Assembly: GCF_002224645.1 (NCBI RefSeq)
Contig: NZ_CP022121.1
Coordinates: 310,001-374,000 of the forward strand
DNA length: 64,000 nucleotides
Direction of reading: 5' to 3'
Origin: Dehalobacterium formicoaceticum
Lineage (GTDB): Bacteria > Bacillota > Dehalobacteriia > Dehalobacteriales > Dehalobacteriaceae
Shown: positions 35,143 to 43,498 of the stretch, one piece after another
Layout: each line of letters begins with the position of its first letter
How positions within the stretch are numbered: position 1 is the stretch's first letter
The notes under the pieces: generated by a model
What the model was told of the DNA's origin: nothing
Databases searched by the model: none
The model's input: only the letters and a program-made list of their open reading frames with translations
Position numbers and translations under genes: made by a program

Positions 35143-35964
35143 TTACCTCCTTCCATGCCTTTTGAATTGAAGCAGCGTAAAACCTGCTATCAGAATCAAA
35201 ATACCAAGCATCCAGAGACCAATATTGGAACTGGTTTTTACAGTCACAGGGATGCTAATCTGGCCACTGCTCATTTCGTCGCTCATTGCTGTGAATTTAG
35301 CTGCAAAATTCCCTGCTACTTGTGAACTTGGTACATCAACTTTTATCGTCAAGGTACCGGTTTCTCCCGGCTTTAGGTTCATAACAGTCTCGGTCCCCTG
35401 GCTGACAAACCATTTATAGGGCAGTTCGGGTTTAATCTTAATGTTATTCAGATCCTTTGATCCGTTGTTTGTTACCGAAAGGGTAATTTCAGCTGACTTC
35501 CCGCTAAATACGTCAAATTTATCCAACATGCTTTTAACTGTAAGCATATGATCTTTGTTAATTATGATGGAAAGATTAATCACATTCTCTTTCCCATCGT
35601 CTCGGACCGCTTTTACGCTCAGCTTATCCTCATTTACTGATGACTCGCCTTTTAAGTTTATATTTAAATCGACTTGGCCGCTTGTACCTGCTGGCACTGT
35701 CAGGCTTTTTACCGCAGCCCCGTCGGTAGAAAAATACAACTCATAACTGTTTGCAGAATCTCCTGCAGTCAGGGTGTAACTATGTGATGCTGCATCAGCA
35801 TTTCCTATGAACAGTGCTATTGCTTTGCTTGCTCCAGGTGACAAATTGCATCCGGTTAAAAATTCCCTGTCGCTCACATCTGCTGCAAATGCTGTCGATA
35901 TGGAGAATGCGAGCACAATAATTAACATGCTCAAAAGCAGTATTGTTTTTTTCAAGCTCTTCAT
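35143..35964 (-). CDS. Secreted, C-terminally anchored NEW3-domain protein
   Basis: 273 residues: signal peptide (about 1-27, ending STAFAA), two beta-sandwich domains (about 30-130 and 130-240; the second contains SVTNNGSKDLNNIKIKPELP and LKPGETGTLTIKVDVP, typical of NEW3), and a C-terminal helix followed by a basic KRHGRR tail. Topology predicts an outer-face protein tied to the membrane. It lies between the two permease genes, overlapping the upstream one by four bases, so it is likely part of the transport complex. Role unknown. Confidence 0.85.
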   Translation of the reverse strand: MKSLKKTILLLSMLIIVLAFSISTAFAADVSDREFLTGCNLSPGASKAIALFIGNADAASHSYTLTAGDSANSYELYFSTDGAAVKSLTVPAGTSGQVDLNINLKGESSVNEDKLSVKAVRDDGKENVINLSIIINKDHMLTVKSMLDKFDVFSGKSAEITLSVTNNGSKDLNNIKIKPELPYKWFVSQGTETVMNLKPGETGTLTIKVDVPSSQVAGNFAAKFTAMSDEMSSGQISIPVTVKTSSNIGLWMLGILILIAGFTLLQFKRHGRR

Positions 35965-36887
35965 ATTACTTCCTCCTTCTGAGCAGCTTTATAGGAAAGA
36001 AGCAGCATTGCCAACCCCGGCATCAAAATTTCAATAATGGCTCCTGTTTGTTTTAGCAGCAATTCCACAAGACCGATGTTTGATGTTTCAGGAATCACTT
36101 GAAGCAAGTCTTTCCCAATGCTCCGAAACTGTGCCGCAGGCGAAAACAGCTCTATCATTTTTGAAACAACTGTATCAGATGGAACCTGTGTTACAGTTTG
36201 TGCTGTCGCATTTAAAGCATAAGCAAAGCTCCTTTGGCTATCTGCAAGCTGAGGCAAAAGAAAAGAAATTGTAACCCATATAATCATCATCAGCATGAAA
36301 CCAAACGCGCTGTCATTGGTCCTGATCGAAACATACATTGTTGCTGTATAAAAAACCATCATATAGACAAATGCAAGCAAAAAGAAGCTCAGCAGCCTTA
36401 TAATCTCATTTATGCCAGGAGTCAGACCGGACACGAAAACAAACAGCACAAGATTAAAAATCAAAATGATACCTAGAAGAACACCTATAACCATTCCCCC
36501 GCCCAGTAGTTTGCCGGTTACGATCTGATCCCTATATACTGGTCTTACCGCAATTAATTTTAAAGTACCATTATTTCGCTCTCCGCTGAAGGATTCGAAA
36601 CCAAGGAAAATTGCCACAACCGCTCCAATCATACTCACGTAGCTTACAATATTGCTTAAAACAGACAGCGGATAAATCGCCGGCGGTACAGGCAAACTTG
36701 TTGCCCCCTGGCTTTTTAGCAGCTGTACGATATCCTGATATGCCTGCAATTCTGCATTTTTCGTGCTGGAGCCTATATAGACCGAAATAACAGACAACAG
36801 AACGAACAAACCTGTCACAATTAAAAAAATATAATCCCGAAATGCCGTTTTCACTTCCTTTCGGGCTAGCGTCATGATGCCATTCAT
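35961..36887 (-). CDS. ABC-2 type transporter permease
   Basis: 308 residues with the same plan as the permease at 34177: first helix (about 20-38), extracellular loop, then FESFSGERNNGTLKLIAVRP and five further helices. It overlaps the ATPase gene by four bases and the NEW3 gene by four. GGGGGGG precedes the ATG by six bases. It is the first of the two paralogous permeases in the operon. Confidence 0.9.
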   Translation of the reverse strand: MNGIMTLARKEVKTAFRDYIFLIVTGLFVLLSVISVYIGSSTKNAELQAYQDIVQLLKSQGATSLPVPPAIYPLSVLSNIVSYVSMIGAVVAIFLGFESFSGERNNGTLKLIAVRPVYRDQIVTGKLLGGGMVIGVLLGIILIFNLVLFVFVSGLTPGINEIIRLLSFFLLAFVYMMVFYTATMYVSIRTNDSAFGFMLMMIIWVTISFLLPQLADSQRSFAYALNATAQTVTQVPSDTVVSKMIELFSPAAQFRSIGKDLLQVIPETSNIGLVELLLKQTGAIIEILMPGLAMLLLSYKAAQKEEVI

Positions 36888-37606
36888 TTTTTTGCCCCCC
36901 CAATTTTAAAGTAGATCTCCTCAAGGGATTTTTCTTCGGGGAACTTATTTTCGATATTTTTTATTGAGTCGGCTAATAGCAGTCTCCCCTTGCTGATAAT
37001 GCCTATATCCGAGCATAACTTCGTCACTTCTGACAAAAGATGTGTATTCATAAAAATCGTTGTTCCCCGTTCCTGATTCAACATGAGCAATATATCCCTT
37101 AGCTCTTTTGTTCCCTGTGGGTCAAGGCCGGATGTCGGTTCATCCAGAAACAAGATTTTAGGGTTGTGCAAAATTGCCTGGGCTATACCGATTCTTTGCC
37201 TCGTACCTTTAGAATAAGTTTTCACCTTCCTGTTTTTCCATTCGGTAAACTCAAGCAGCTTTAAGATATCCTCTATACGTGCATCCACATCCTTCACACC
37301 AGAAAGCTGACCAAAAAACTTCAGATTCTCCATTGCTGTAAGATCTCCATACAGGGTCACATTTTCCGGAAGATAACCTATCAGGTTTCTTACCTTTAGG
37401 TTATCTTTCACTATATCGTAACCACAGATGTTAGCTCTCCCCGATGTGGGTAAGACCAACGTTGTCAGCATTGATATCGTTGTTGTCTTTCCTGCTCCAT
37501 TATGACCAAGAAATCCAAAAATTGAACCTTCCTTAACTTCTAAATTTAAGTGTTCAACTGCTGAAAAGCTGCCATATTTTTTCCCAAGATCTTTTGTTAT
37601 CAGCAT
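36884..37606 (-). CDS. ABC transporter ATPase of the ABC-2 operon
   Basis: 240 residues. Walker A GHNGAGKTT (residues 34-42), signature YSKGTRQRIGIAQAI, Walker B ILFLDEPTSGLDP and NTHLL switch. Similar to CcmA/NatA/BcrA-type drug or peptide exporters. First gene of a five-gene operon with two permeases, a NEW3 protein and a lipoprotein. GAGG precedes the ATG; the promoter region has phased TTCTCA boxes. Confidence 0.92.
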   Translation of the reverse strand: MLITKDLGKKYGSFSAVEHLNLEVKEGSIFGFLGHNGAGKTTTISMLTTLVLPTSGRANICGYDIVKDNLKVRNLIGYLPENVTLYGDLTAMENLKFFGQLSGVKDVDARIEDILKLLEFTEWKNRKVKTYSKGTRQRIGIAQAILHNPKILFLDEPTSGLDPQGTKELRDILLMLNQERGTTIFMNTHLLSEVTKLCSDIGIISKGRLLLADSIKNIENKFPEEKSLEEIYFKIGGAKK

Positions 37607-37826
37607 TGCTGCACCTCATTTCACTTTGAAAATATCTAATTGCATTTAGAGCATTAAATTTATTATCGAGATAACTATAAAGCAGTTATCCGAGAGCTCA
37701 ATAATATCAAGCTGATATTTTTCTTAGTCTTCTCATTATTTTTCACCATCTGAATCAGTTATCATAATTTCCAACAGAACCTAATTTGTTAATTCTGTTT
37801 ATAGCGCTTAGTCTAAAGATCCAATC

Positions 37827-37865
37827 TGAGAAATAAATTAGCTAAATCTGAGAAATTTCTAAGAA
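37827..37865 (-). promoter_or_regulatory. Phased TTCTCA boxes upstream of the ABC operon
   Basis: Plus-strand TGAGAA at 37827 and 37849 (22 bases apart) and TAAGAA at 37860 (11 bases further). Read on the minus strand these are TTCTTAG, TTCTCAG and TTCTCAG in 11-base phase. TATAAA about 23 bases downstream is a possible -10. Same word and spacing as upstream of the PepSY gene. Confidence 0.6.
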
Positions 37866-37882
37866 TAGCTTAAAAATGCGAT

Positions 37883-37955
37883 AAAAAAACAGGCGTATCT
37901 TTACTGTGAAAATACGCCTGCTCATTTTATTCAAAAACCCTATTCAGTTGCTTAC
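37883..37955 (-). terminator. Terminator of the permease gene; copy B of the dispersed hairpin element
   Basis: On the minus strand CAGGCGTATTTT and AAGATACGCCTG pair across a short loop and are followed by TTTTTTT, a strong terminator about 60 bases past the amino acid permease stop. The conserved flank GTAAGCAACTGAATA, about 45 bases before the hairpin, is shared with copy A (27772-27838). Confidence 0.85.
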
Positions 37956-38012
37956 GGGGGTTCAAATATCTTCGGAATATCGCAAAAAGCCGAATTTATA
38001 AAGTTAGATTAC

Positions 38013-39425
38013 CTAATTTATTGGACCATTATATCCTAAGCTACTTTGGGTACTTTTTTTATTTCTCGCTTTCAATTTAAGTATCTTGTAAATCACTCCA
38101 AGCATTATAAACCAAACAGGTGTTACAAATAGGGCTACCCGGGTTTCCTTATTAAGTGCCAATACAACGATAATAAAAGCAATAAATGCTAAAATTATAT
38201 AGTTAGCGATTGGGTAAAATGGCATTTTGAATTTGCTTTTAGCAGCAAGTTCAGGATTAAAATTACGATATTTTAGATGGCAGATGACCATAATTGCCCA
38301 AATGAAGATAAAGCAAAATGTTGATATACTTGTAATTAGTACAAATACTCCTTCTGGCATCATATAGTTCAAAATAACTGAAATCAATATGACAGTTGCG
38401 GAGAATATTGTTGCATTAGCAGGTACGTGATTTGAAGTTAATTTTTTCATTGATTCAGGTGCATTATTTTCTTTAGCAAGGGAGTAGACCATACGGCTTG
38501 TACTGAATATACCGCTGTTACACGCAGATGCGGCTGAAGTTAGTACAATGAAATTTACAATACTTGCTGCTGCTGCAATTCCCACTGCAGCAAATACCTG
38601 TACAAATGGGCTTTTATCTGGATTAATTGAATTCCATGGGTATATACTCATAATAACCAAAAGAGCGCCGATATAAAAAATAATAATTCTAATTGGAATA
38701 TTATTAATAGCCTTTGGAATAACTTTTTCTGGATTTTCAGTCTCACCAGCAGTTAAACCAACTAATTCGATCCCGGTAAAAGCAAATACAACCATTTGGA
38801 AGGAAAGGATAAATCCACCAACTCCATTTGGAAACCAGCCTCCATGACTCCAAAGGTTGGTAAAGGATGATATACCAGCATCTGTAGAAAATCCTTTAAT
38901 AATCATAAATATACCAATTATAATTAGTGATAAAATTGCCACAACTTTAATTAAAGCAAACCAAAATTCCATTTCACCAAATAACTTTACAGTAGTAAGA
39001 TTCATAATTAGTAAAATTACAAGAACTATAAGGCTTGGAACCCATTGAGCAATATTTGGGGACCAGTATTGTATATAAAGTCCGGCAGCAGTTAAGTCAG
39101 CCATAGCTAGTGATATCCAACAGAACCAATAGGTCCATCCAGTAATAAATGCTGCTCTTTCTCCTAAATAATCATATACAAAGTCTACAAAGGAATGGTA
39201 GTTTGAATTAGAAAGCAATAGTTCTCCAAGGGCACGCATAATAAAAAAACAAATTATTCCTGTTATCATATACGCAAATAAAATAGATGGACCTGCCAAA
39301 TGGATTGACCTACCGGAACCAAGGAATAACCCCGTACCAATTGCACCGCCAATTGCAAGTAATTGAACGTGCCGATTTTTTAGCCCTCTCGATAATTTCT
39401 GATTTTCTGATGATAATTGTTCCAT
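38013..39425 (-). CDS. Amino acid permease, APC superfamily (AAT-like)
   Basis: About 470 residues, twelve membrane helices. The first helix has the APC substrate motif LLAIGGAIGTGLFLGSGRSI; the GIELVGLTAGETENPEK segment near 230 is typical of the AAT family (CycA, GabP, AroP-like). The substrate is probably an amino acid taken up with a proton; specificity cannot be read. The ATG at 39425 has GGGGG six bases upstream; an ATG four codons earlier precedes that Shine-Dalgarno. Monocistronic, with its own terminator. Confidence 0.9.
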   Translation of the reverse strand: MEQLSSENQKLSRGLKNRHVQLLAIGGAIGTGLFLGSGRSIHLAGPSILFAYMITGIICFFIMRALGELLLSNSNYHSFVDFVYDYLGERAAFITGWTYWFCWISLAMADLTAAGLYIQYWSPNIAQWVPSLIVLVILLIMNLTTVKLFGEMEFWFALIKVVAILSLIIIGIFMIIKGFSTDAGISSFTNLWSHGGWFPNGVGGFILSFQMVVFAFTGIELVGLTAGETENPEKVIPKAINNIPIRIIIFYIGALLVIMSIYPWNSINPDKSPFVQVFAAVGIAAAASIVNFIVLTSAASACNSGIFSTSRMVYSLAKENNAPESMKKLTSNHVPANATIFSATVILISVILNYMMPEGVFVLITSISTFCFIFIWAIMVICHLKYRNFNPELAAKSKFKMPFYPIANYIILAFIAFIIVVLALNKETRVALFVTPVWFIMLGVIYKILKLKARNKKSTQSSLGYNGPIN

Positions 39426-39552
39426 TTTATCCCCCATCTTAAGCTAAAAGGCTAATATCAAAAATTTTATAAATTATATATTAATACAAACTAAATAAAG
39501 TTGCAACAAGAATAATTCAAGACCTTAACCACATCATAGCTTTTGCATACGT

Positions 39553-39588
39553 CAAAAGAACCAACCATTGCTTCAATGATTAGTTCTT
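39553..39588 (-). terminator. Rho-independent terminator upstream of the permease gene
   Basis: On the minus strand AAGAACTAATCATTG pairs with CAATGGTTGGTTCTT over a three-base loop and runs into TTTTGAC. It would end transcription from the decayed PAS gene. Confidence 0.75.
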
Positions 39589-39620
39589 AATACAATTTAA
39601 CGATTTATCAAGGGTGGTTG

Positions 39621-40041
39621 TCAAGGATGCGGTCTCACCGGCAGCGTTTCAAGTACATTTAACAATCTTTGCCTTTCCTCAGCGAGTTCATTAGTTCGTT
39701 CCCGAACCCGAACCTCCAGAAGCTCACGGGCTTTTCTGGGCTTTTCTGGGCTTTCCTTCGGCTTTCGCCCGCTCTACCGCATCCCAGGTTCGCTCCGCGG
39801 TCTCCTGCAAAAAGTTTCGGGGACAAATGCTCCATGCCCAGTCTCTTTTTCCATTCGTTTGAAAAGCATATTTCGCCTTTTTCAAGGTCTTTTATATATG
39901 CACCTTCTGCAAAGCTGTCTATGATCTCGAGATATTCTTTCTCCTTGTTCTCCAACTCCTCGGCGCGGCAGCTCAGGGCAATTCTGTTTTTGCTTCTTCA
40001 CAAAGGCCATTTATGTTGTCACTCTTTTGGTTATTATTCAT
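39621..40041 (-). pseudogene. Decayed PAS-domain sensor fragment
   Basis: Pieces of one protein lie in different frames: an N-terminus MNNNQKSDNINGLCEEAK ending in a stop; then, after a shift, CRAEELENKEKEYLEIIDSF and FAEGAYIKDLEKGEICFSN, a PAS-like segment; then, after a further shift, ELLEVRVRERTNELAEE and RQRLLNVLETLP, a coiled-coil linker found between PAS domains of sensor kinases. A short internal duplication (AGAAAAGCCC twice) lies at one shift. No kinase domain remains. It is a remnant of a sensor gene with at least two frameshifts and a truncated C-terminus. Confidence 0.75.
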
Positions 40042-40278
40042 ACCATATTTGCCCCTTCACTCTACATATGAGGACAATATTCGGCTATTTGGCACGAAAT
40101 ACCTTTAGAAATAATGTCTAATAATGTCGACACGGTTTTTGTTTTTTTATTATCCCCACCAGAAAAATGATGCATTTTTATTATTAAGCGAATACAAAAA
40201 AGTTACACTGCGAAATGGCAGATACTCAGAAGATTTATAAAAACAAAAAGAATGTTTTTATAAAAATTTTATGCAAAT

Positions 40279-40311
40279 ATAAAAAAACAGACCATCTATC
40301 AGGTCTGTTTA
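40279..40311 (-). terminator. Rho-independent terminator of ssrA
   Basis: On the minus strand AACAGACC pairs with GGTCTGTT over eight bases and is followed by TTTTT. It begins four bases after the tmRNA 3' CCA. Confidence 0.9.
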
Positions 40312-40315
40312 AATG

Positions 40316-40667
40316 TGGTGGAGGTGAGGGGAGTCGAACCCCTGTCCGAAAGAAAACCCACAAAAGCTTCTCCGAGCGCAGTTTGTGTTTTAAGTTTCGC
40401 TTCCCAGACGGCCACAAACAGCCTGCTGGGTTGCTATCTCGATAAAATTCCTCTTTTTACCTCCGAGAATTGGTATCAGAGTATCCCACTAATTTGACAC
40501 CCTAAATCCTCACCGCGGGAAAATGAGGCAGGATGTTAGCAGCATTAAGCTGCTAAAGCGTAATTATCGTTGTTGTTTAATTAATTTTTCCAACGTTTTT
40601 CGGGCTGATGGAACCCCGGCTCGCTACTTCTGCCAATTCATCCCCCGTCGAAATCCAGTACACCCCC
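40316..40667 (-). ncRNA. ssrA: tmRNA (transfer-messenger RNA)
   Basis: About 352 bases. The 5' end GGGGGTG pairs with CACCTCC of the 3' end, which finishes ACCA and carries a T-arm GGTTCGACTCC. The 5' D-like segment TACTGGATTTCGACGGGG is diagnostic. The mRNA-like part encodes a tag ending NNNDNYALAA followed by TAA, the ALAA degradation signal seen in Clostridia. The resume codon is probably AAC, giving (A)NNNDNYALAA. It works with SmpB, encoded next upstream, to rescue stalled ribosomes. Confidence 0.97.
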
Positions 40668-40717
40668 ATGATTTATGAAATTATCAAATAGCAACATTCT
40701 TTACCCTTCAATTGCTG

Positions 40718-40746
40718 ATTTTACATGATTTTATGCCAATTGTCAA
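40718..40746 (-). promoter_or_regulatory. Sigma-A promoter of ssrA
   Basis: On the minus strand TTGACA and TAAAAT are separated by 17 bases. Transcription would start about 45 bases before the mature 5' end, as usual for tmRNA precursors. Confidence 0.75.
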
Positions 40747-40779
40747 CCGCTATAATTTTCTAGTTAACCAAGGTTTTGC

Positions 40780-41250
40780 TTAGTCCTTTTGTCTATCCTT
40801 AAGAGCTCGGTCCATATCCCGACGCGCATCCTTCGATGCCATATCCTGACGTTTATCGTAGAGCTTTTTGCCCTGGGCCAAAGCCAGTTCAACCTTCGCC
40901 TTTCCCTTGGAAAAATAGACCCTTAGAGGAACCAGGGTAAGTCCCTTTTCCCTGACCGTGCCATACAGCTTGTTGATTTCAAACTTATGCATGAGCAATT
41001 TCCGAGTACGTTTCGGATCATGATTAAAACGATTGCCCTGTTCATAAGGGCTGATGTGCATATTGTAGAGAAATGCTTCCCCATCTTCAATCCGGGCATA
41101 GGCATCGTTTAAATTGGCCTTGCCGCCACGCAATGACTTAACCTCCGTACCTTGGAGGGAAATCCCCGCTTCATAGGTTTCCAGAATATGAAAGTCATGT
41201 CTTGCTTTTCTATTATCAGTAACAACTTTGATTCCTTGTTTTTCTTTCAT
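40780..41250 (-). CDS. smpB: SmpB, tmRNA-binding protein
   Basis: 156 residues from the ATG at 41250 ([20 protein letters not shown]), with GGGGTG upstream; the frame extends further but without RBS. Family landmarks: [50 protein letters not shown] and the basic C-terminal tail ([19 protein letters not shown]) that enters the decoding centre. Carried next to ssrA and rnr, a usual trio for ribosome rescue and decay. Confidence 0.96.
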   Translation of the reverse strand: MKEKQGIKVVTDNRKARHDFHILETYEAGISLQGTEVKSLRGGKANLNDAYARIEDGEAFLYNMHISPYEQGNRFNHDPKRTRKLLMHKFEINKLYGTVREKGLTLVPLRVYFSKGKAKVELALAQGKKLYDKRQDMASKDARRDMDRALKDRQKD

Positions 41251-41353
41251 ACGGCACCCCGAAAAACAAACCCTCACGCACAGATGAAACATTCTTCCAA
41301 CCTGCCGAAAGGGTTTTCTCTCTCATTCATAATCATGTCAACTTGCTAAACAT

Positions 41354-41381
41354 ATTATATCATATGCCCAGTAAATGTCAA
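41354..41381 (-). promoter_or_regulatory. Sigma-A promoter of smpB
   Basis: On the minus strand TTGACA (41376-41381) and TATAAT (41354-41359) are spaced by 16 bases. The -35 overlaps the last codons of rnr, so smpB can be expressed separately from the thiI-rnr transcript. Confidence 0.65.
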
Positions 41382-43498
41382 GATGGCTCCTCACAAGCCA
41401 ATTCAAAATCGATGAACCTTTCCTCTACATTAACCCTGGCAACGGTAATGTGTATGGGATCGCCCAGCTTATATACTTTTCTGGTATGCCGGCCCATTAA
41501 AGTCAGTTCTTTTTCATAGAACTCATAGTAATCATCTGTCATGGTAGAAACATGAATCAAGCCTTCCACTGTGTTATCCAATTCCACAAAGATACCGAAG
41601 GCTGTTACTCCCGAAATGACACCATCAAAGGACTCTCCTACATGGCGTTCCATATATTCTACCTTCTTCATTTCCAGGGATTCCCGCTCCGCATCTTCGG
41701 CAATTTTTTCCCGGAAAGAAGATTGTTCTGCATATTCGTCCATACGCTTGCGCAACTTTTCCTTGCGCTGATCAGATAATTCCCCATGCTGGATATACTC
41801 TTTGATCACCCGATGGATTACCAGATCCGGATAACGTCTGATCGGTGAGGTAAAATGAGAATAATATTTTGAGGACAAGCCAAAATGTCCTAAGGCTTCG
41901 GCAGCATAGCGGGCATGGCGCATAGAGCGCAGCAGCACCGTACTGATCAGACGATCCTCCGGGCGTCCCTCCACTTTTTCAATAATATCCTGGTAAGCTT
42001 TGGGATGAACCTCATGAACCGATCCTTTAATATGGTAGCCAAATCGATGCAGGAATTCGTTTACTTCCTCCAGTTTATCCGGATCAGGAGATTCGTGGAC
42101 ACGATAAAGGAAGGGGGCTTTGCGCCAATAATATTCCTCCGCTACGGTTTCGTTGGCGGCGATCATAAACTCTTCAATAATTTTTTCCCCTACATCAGAA
42201 GTCCTTTTGACAATAGCTGCCGGTTTCCCTTCCTCATCAAGGATTACCTTGGCTTCAGGAAATTCAAAATTAATTGCTCCGCGCAGCAGACGTTTTTGTT
42301 GCAAAGTATACATGAGCACAGACATATCTTTAAACATGGGGACAAAATCCCGGTACCTTTCGATCAAATCAGGATCATTTTCCTTGAGAATTTTGTTCAC
42401 ATCGGTATAAGTCATGCGTTCATTGACATTGATCACGGCAGGAGTGATATCATGGGACAGAACCTCTCCCTGTTCATTGATCTCCATAAAACAGGTCATG
42501 GCCAAGCGATCCACACCGGCATTTAAGCTGCAGATATCATTGGAAAGCTGTCTGGGCAGCATGGGAATCACCCTGTCCACCATATAGACACTGGTTCCCC
42601 GGGCAAAAGCTTCCCGATCCAGGGCGTTGTTTTCTTGCACATAATGGCCTACGTCAGCAATGTGCACGCCCAGATACCAATGACCATTTTCCATTCTTTC
42701 CAGGGAAACGGCATCGTCCAAATCTTTAGCATCCTCACCGTCAATGGTAACCATGGGCAATAGACGCAAATCCCGACGTCCCTGATAATCTTCTTCCCGG
42801 ATCACAGCGATTTTTTCCGCCTGTTTTAAAACATGCTCCGGAAACTCCTCCGGCAGCTGGAATTTCTTAATAATGGATAAAACGTCAATTCCCGGATCCC
42901 CGGCCCGGCCGAATATTTCCACCACCGCTCCTTCGGCATTTCTTCTCGCCTCCGGCCATTTGGTAATCTCAACTACCACCTTATCTCCATCCTTGGCTCC
43001 ATTGAAACTATCTTTAGCGATAAAAATATCCTGGGCTAAGCGTTGCTCATCAGGAAGAACAAAGGCATACCGCCCTGCATCCTCAAATCGCCCCACCACC
43101 CGTTGATTGGCTCTTTCCAGAATACGGATGATTTCACCTTCCTGACGGGCCCCTTCCCCCTGTTGCTTCAACTGGCGCACCATAATACGGTCATTATGCA
43201 TTGCACCATTGGTATTATCCGCGCCGATAAAAATATCACTTAATTCCCGATCATCAGGAATCAGAAAACCAAAGCCTTTGGAATGAGCCTGGAAACGACC
43301 TGCGGTCAGCCCCATTTTATCCGGCAGTCCATATTTATTTTTTCGCGTTAAGACAATTAAGCCTTTGCTTTCCATATTACGAAGCAGCATCAGAAAATCT
43401 TTCACATCCTGTATCTGAAGCGCCTCAATCAATTCCGCCGCATTCAGCGGTTTATAAGTGCTTTCCCGCATATAGGACAGTAATTCCTGTTCATTCAT
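41378..43498 (-). CDS. rnr: Ribonuclease R
   Basis: 3'-to-5' exoribonuclease of the RNB family, 706 residues. An N-terminal winged-helix-like domain (about 1-65), two cold-shock domains (about 70-225), the RNB catalytic domain with the DGEDAKDLDDAVSLE active-site Asp cluster near 260 and a C-terminal S1 domain (about 630-700, FDGVISGVTAFGIFVELDN). It degrades structured RNA and the mRNAs released by tmRNA. The start overlaps the thiI stop by four bases with GGAGGAG upstream. Confidence 0.97.
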   Translation of the reverse strand: MNEQELLSYMRESTYKPLNAAELIEALQIQDVKDFLMLLRNMESKGLIVLTRKNKYGLPDKMGLTAGRFQAHSKGFGFLIPDDRELSDIFIGADNTNGAMHNDRIMVRQLKQQGEGARQEGEIIRILERANQRVVGRFEDAGRYAFVLPDEQRLAQDIFIAKDSFNGAKDGDKVVVEITKWPEARRNAEGAVVEIFGRAGDPGIDVLSIIKKFQLPEEFPEHVLKQAEKIAVIREEDYQGRRDLRLLPMVTIDGEDAKDLDDAVSLERMENGHWYLGVHIADVGHYVQENNALDREAFARGTSVYMVDRVIPMLPRQLSNDICSLNAGVDRLAMTCFMEINEQGEVLSHDITPAVINVNERMTYTDVNKILKENDPDLIERYRDFVPMFKDMSVLMYTLQQKRLLRGAINFEFPEAKVILDEEGKPAAIVKRTSDVGEKIIEEFMIAANETVAEEYYWRKAPFLYRVHESPDPDKLEEVNEFLHRFGYHIKGSVHEVHPKAYQDIIEKVEGRPEDRLISTVLLRSMRHARYAAEALGHFGLSSKYYSHFTSPIRRYPDLVIHRVIKEYIQHGELSDQRKEKLRKRMDEYAEQSSFREKIAEDAERESLEMKKVEYMERHVGESFDGVISGVTAFGIFVELDNTVEGLIHVSTMTDDYYEFYEKELTLMGRHTRKVYKLGDPIHITVARVNVEERFIDFELACEEPS

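Noticed and set aside
40215-40497. Plus-strand open frames over the tmRNA
   Set aside because: They overlap ssrA and its terminator, and their sequence is explained by the RNA.
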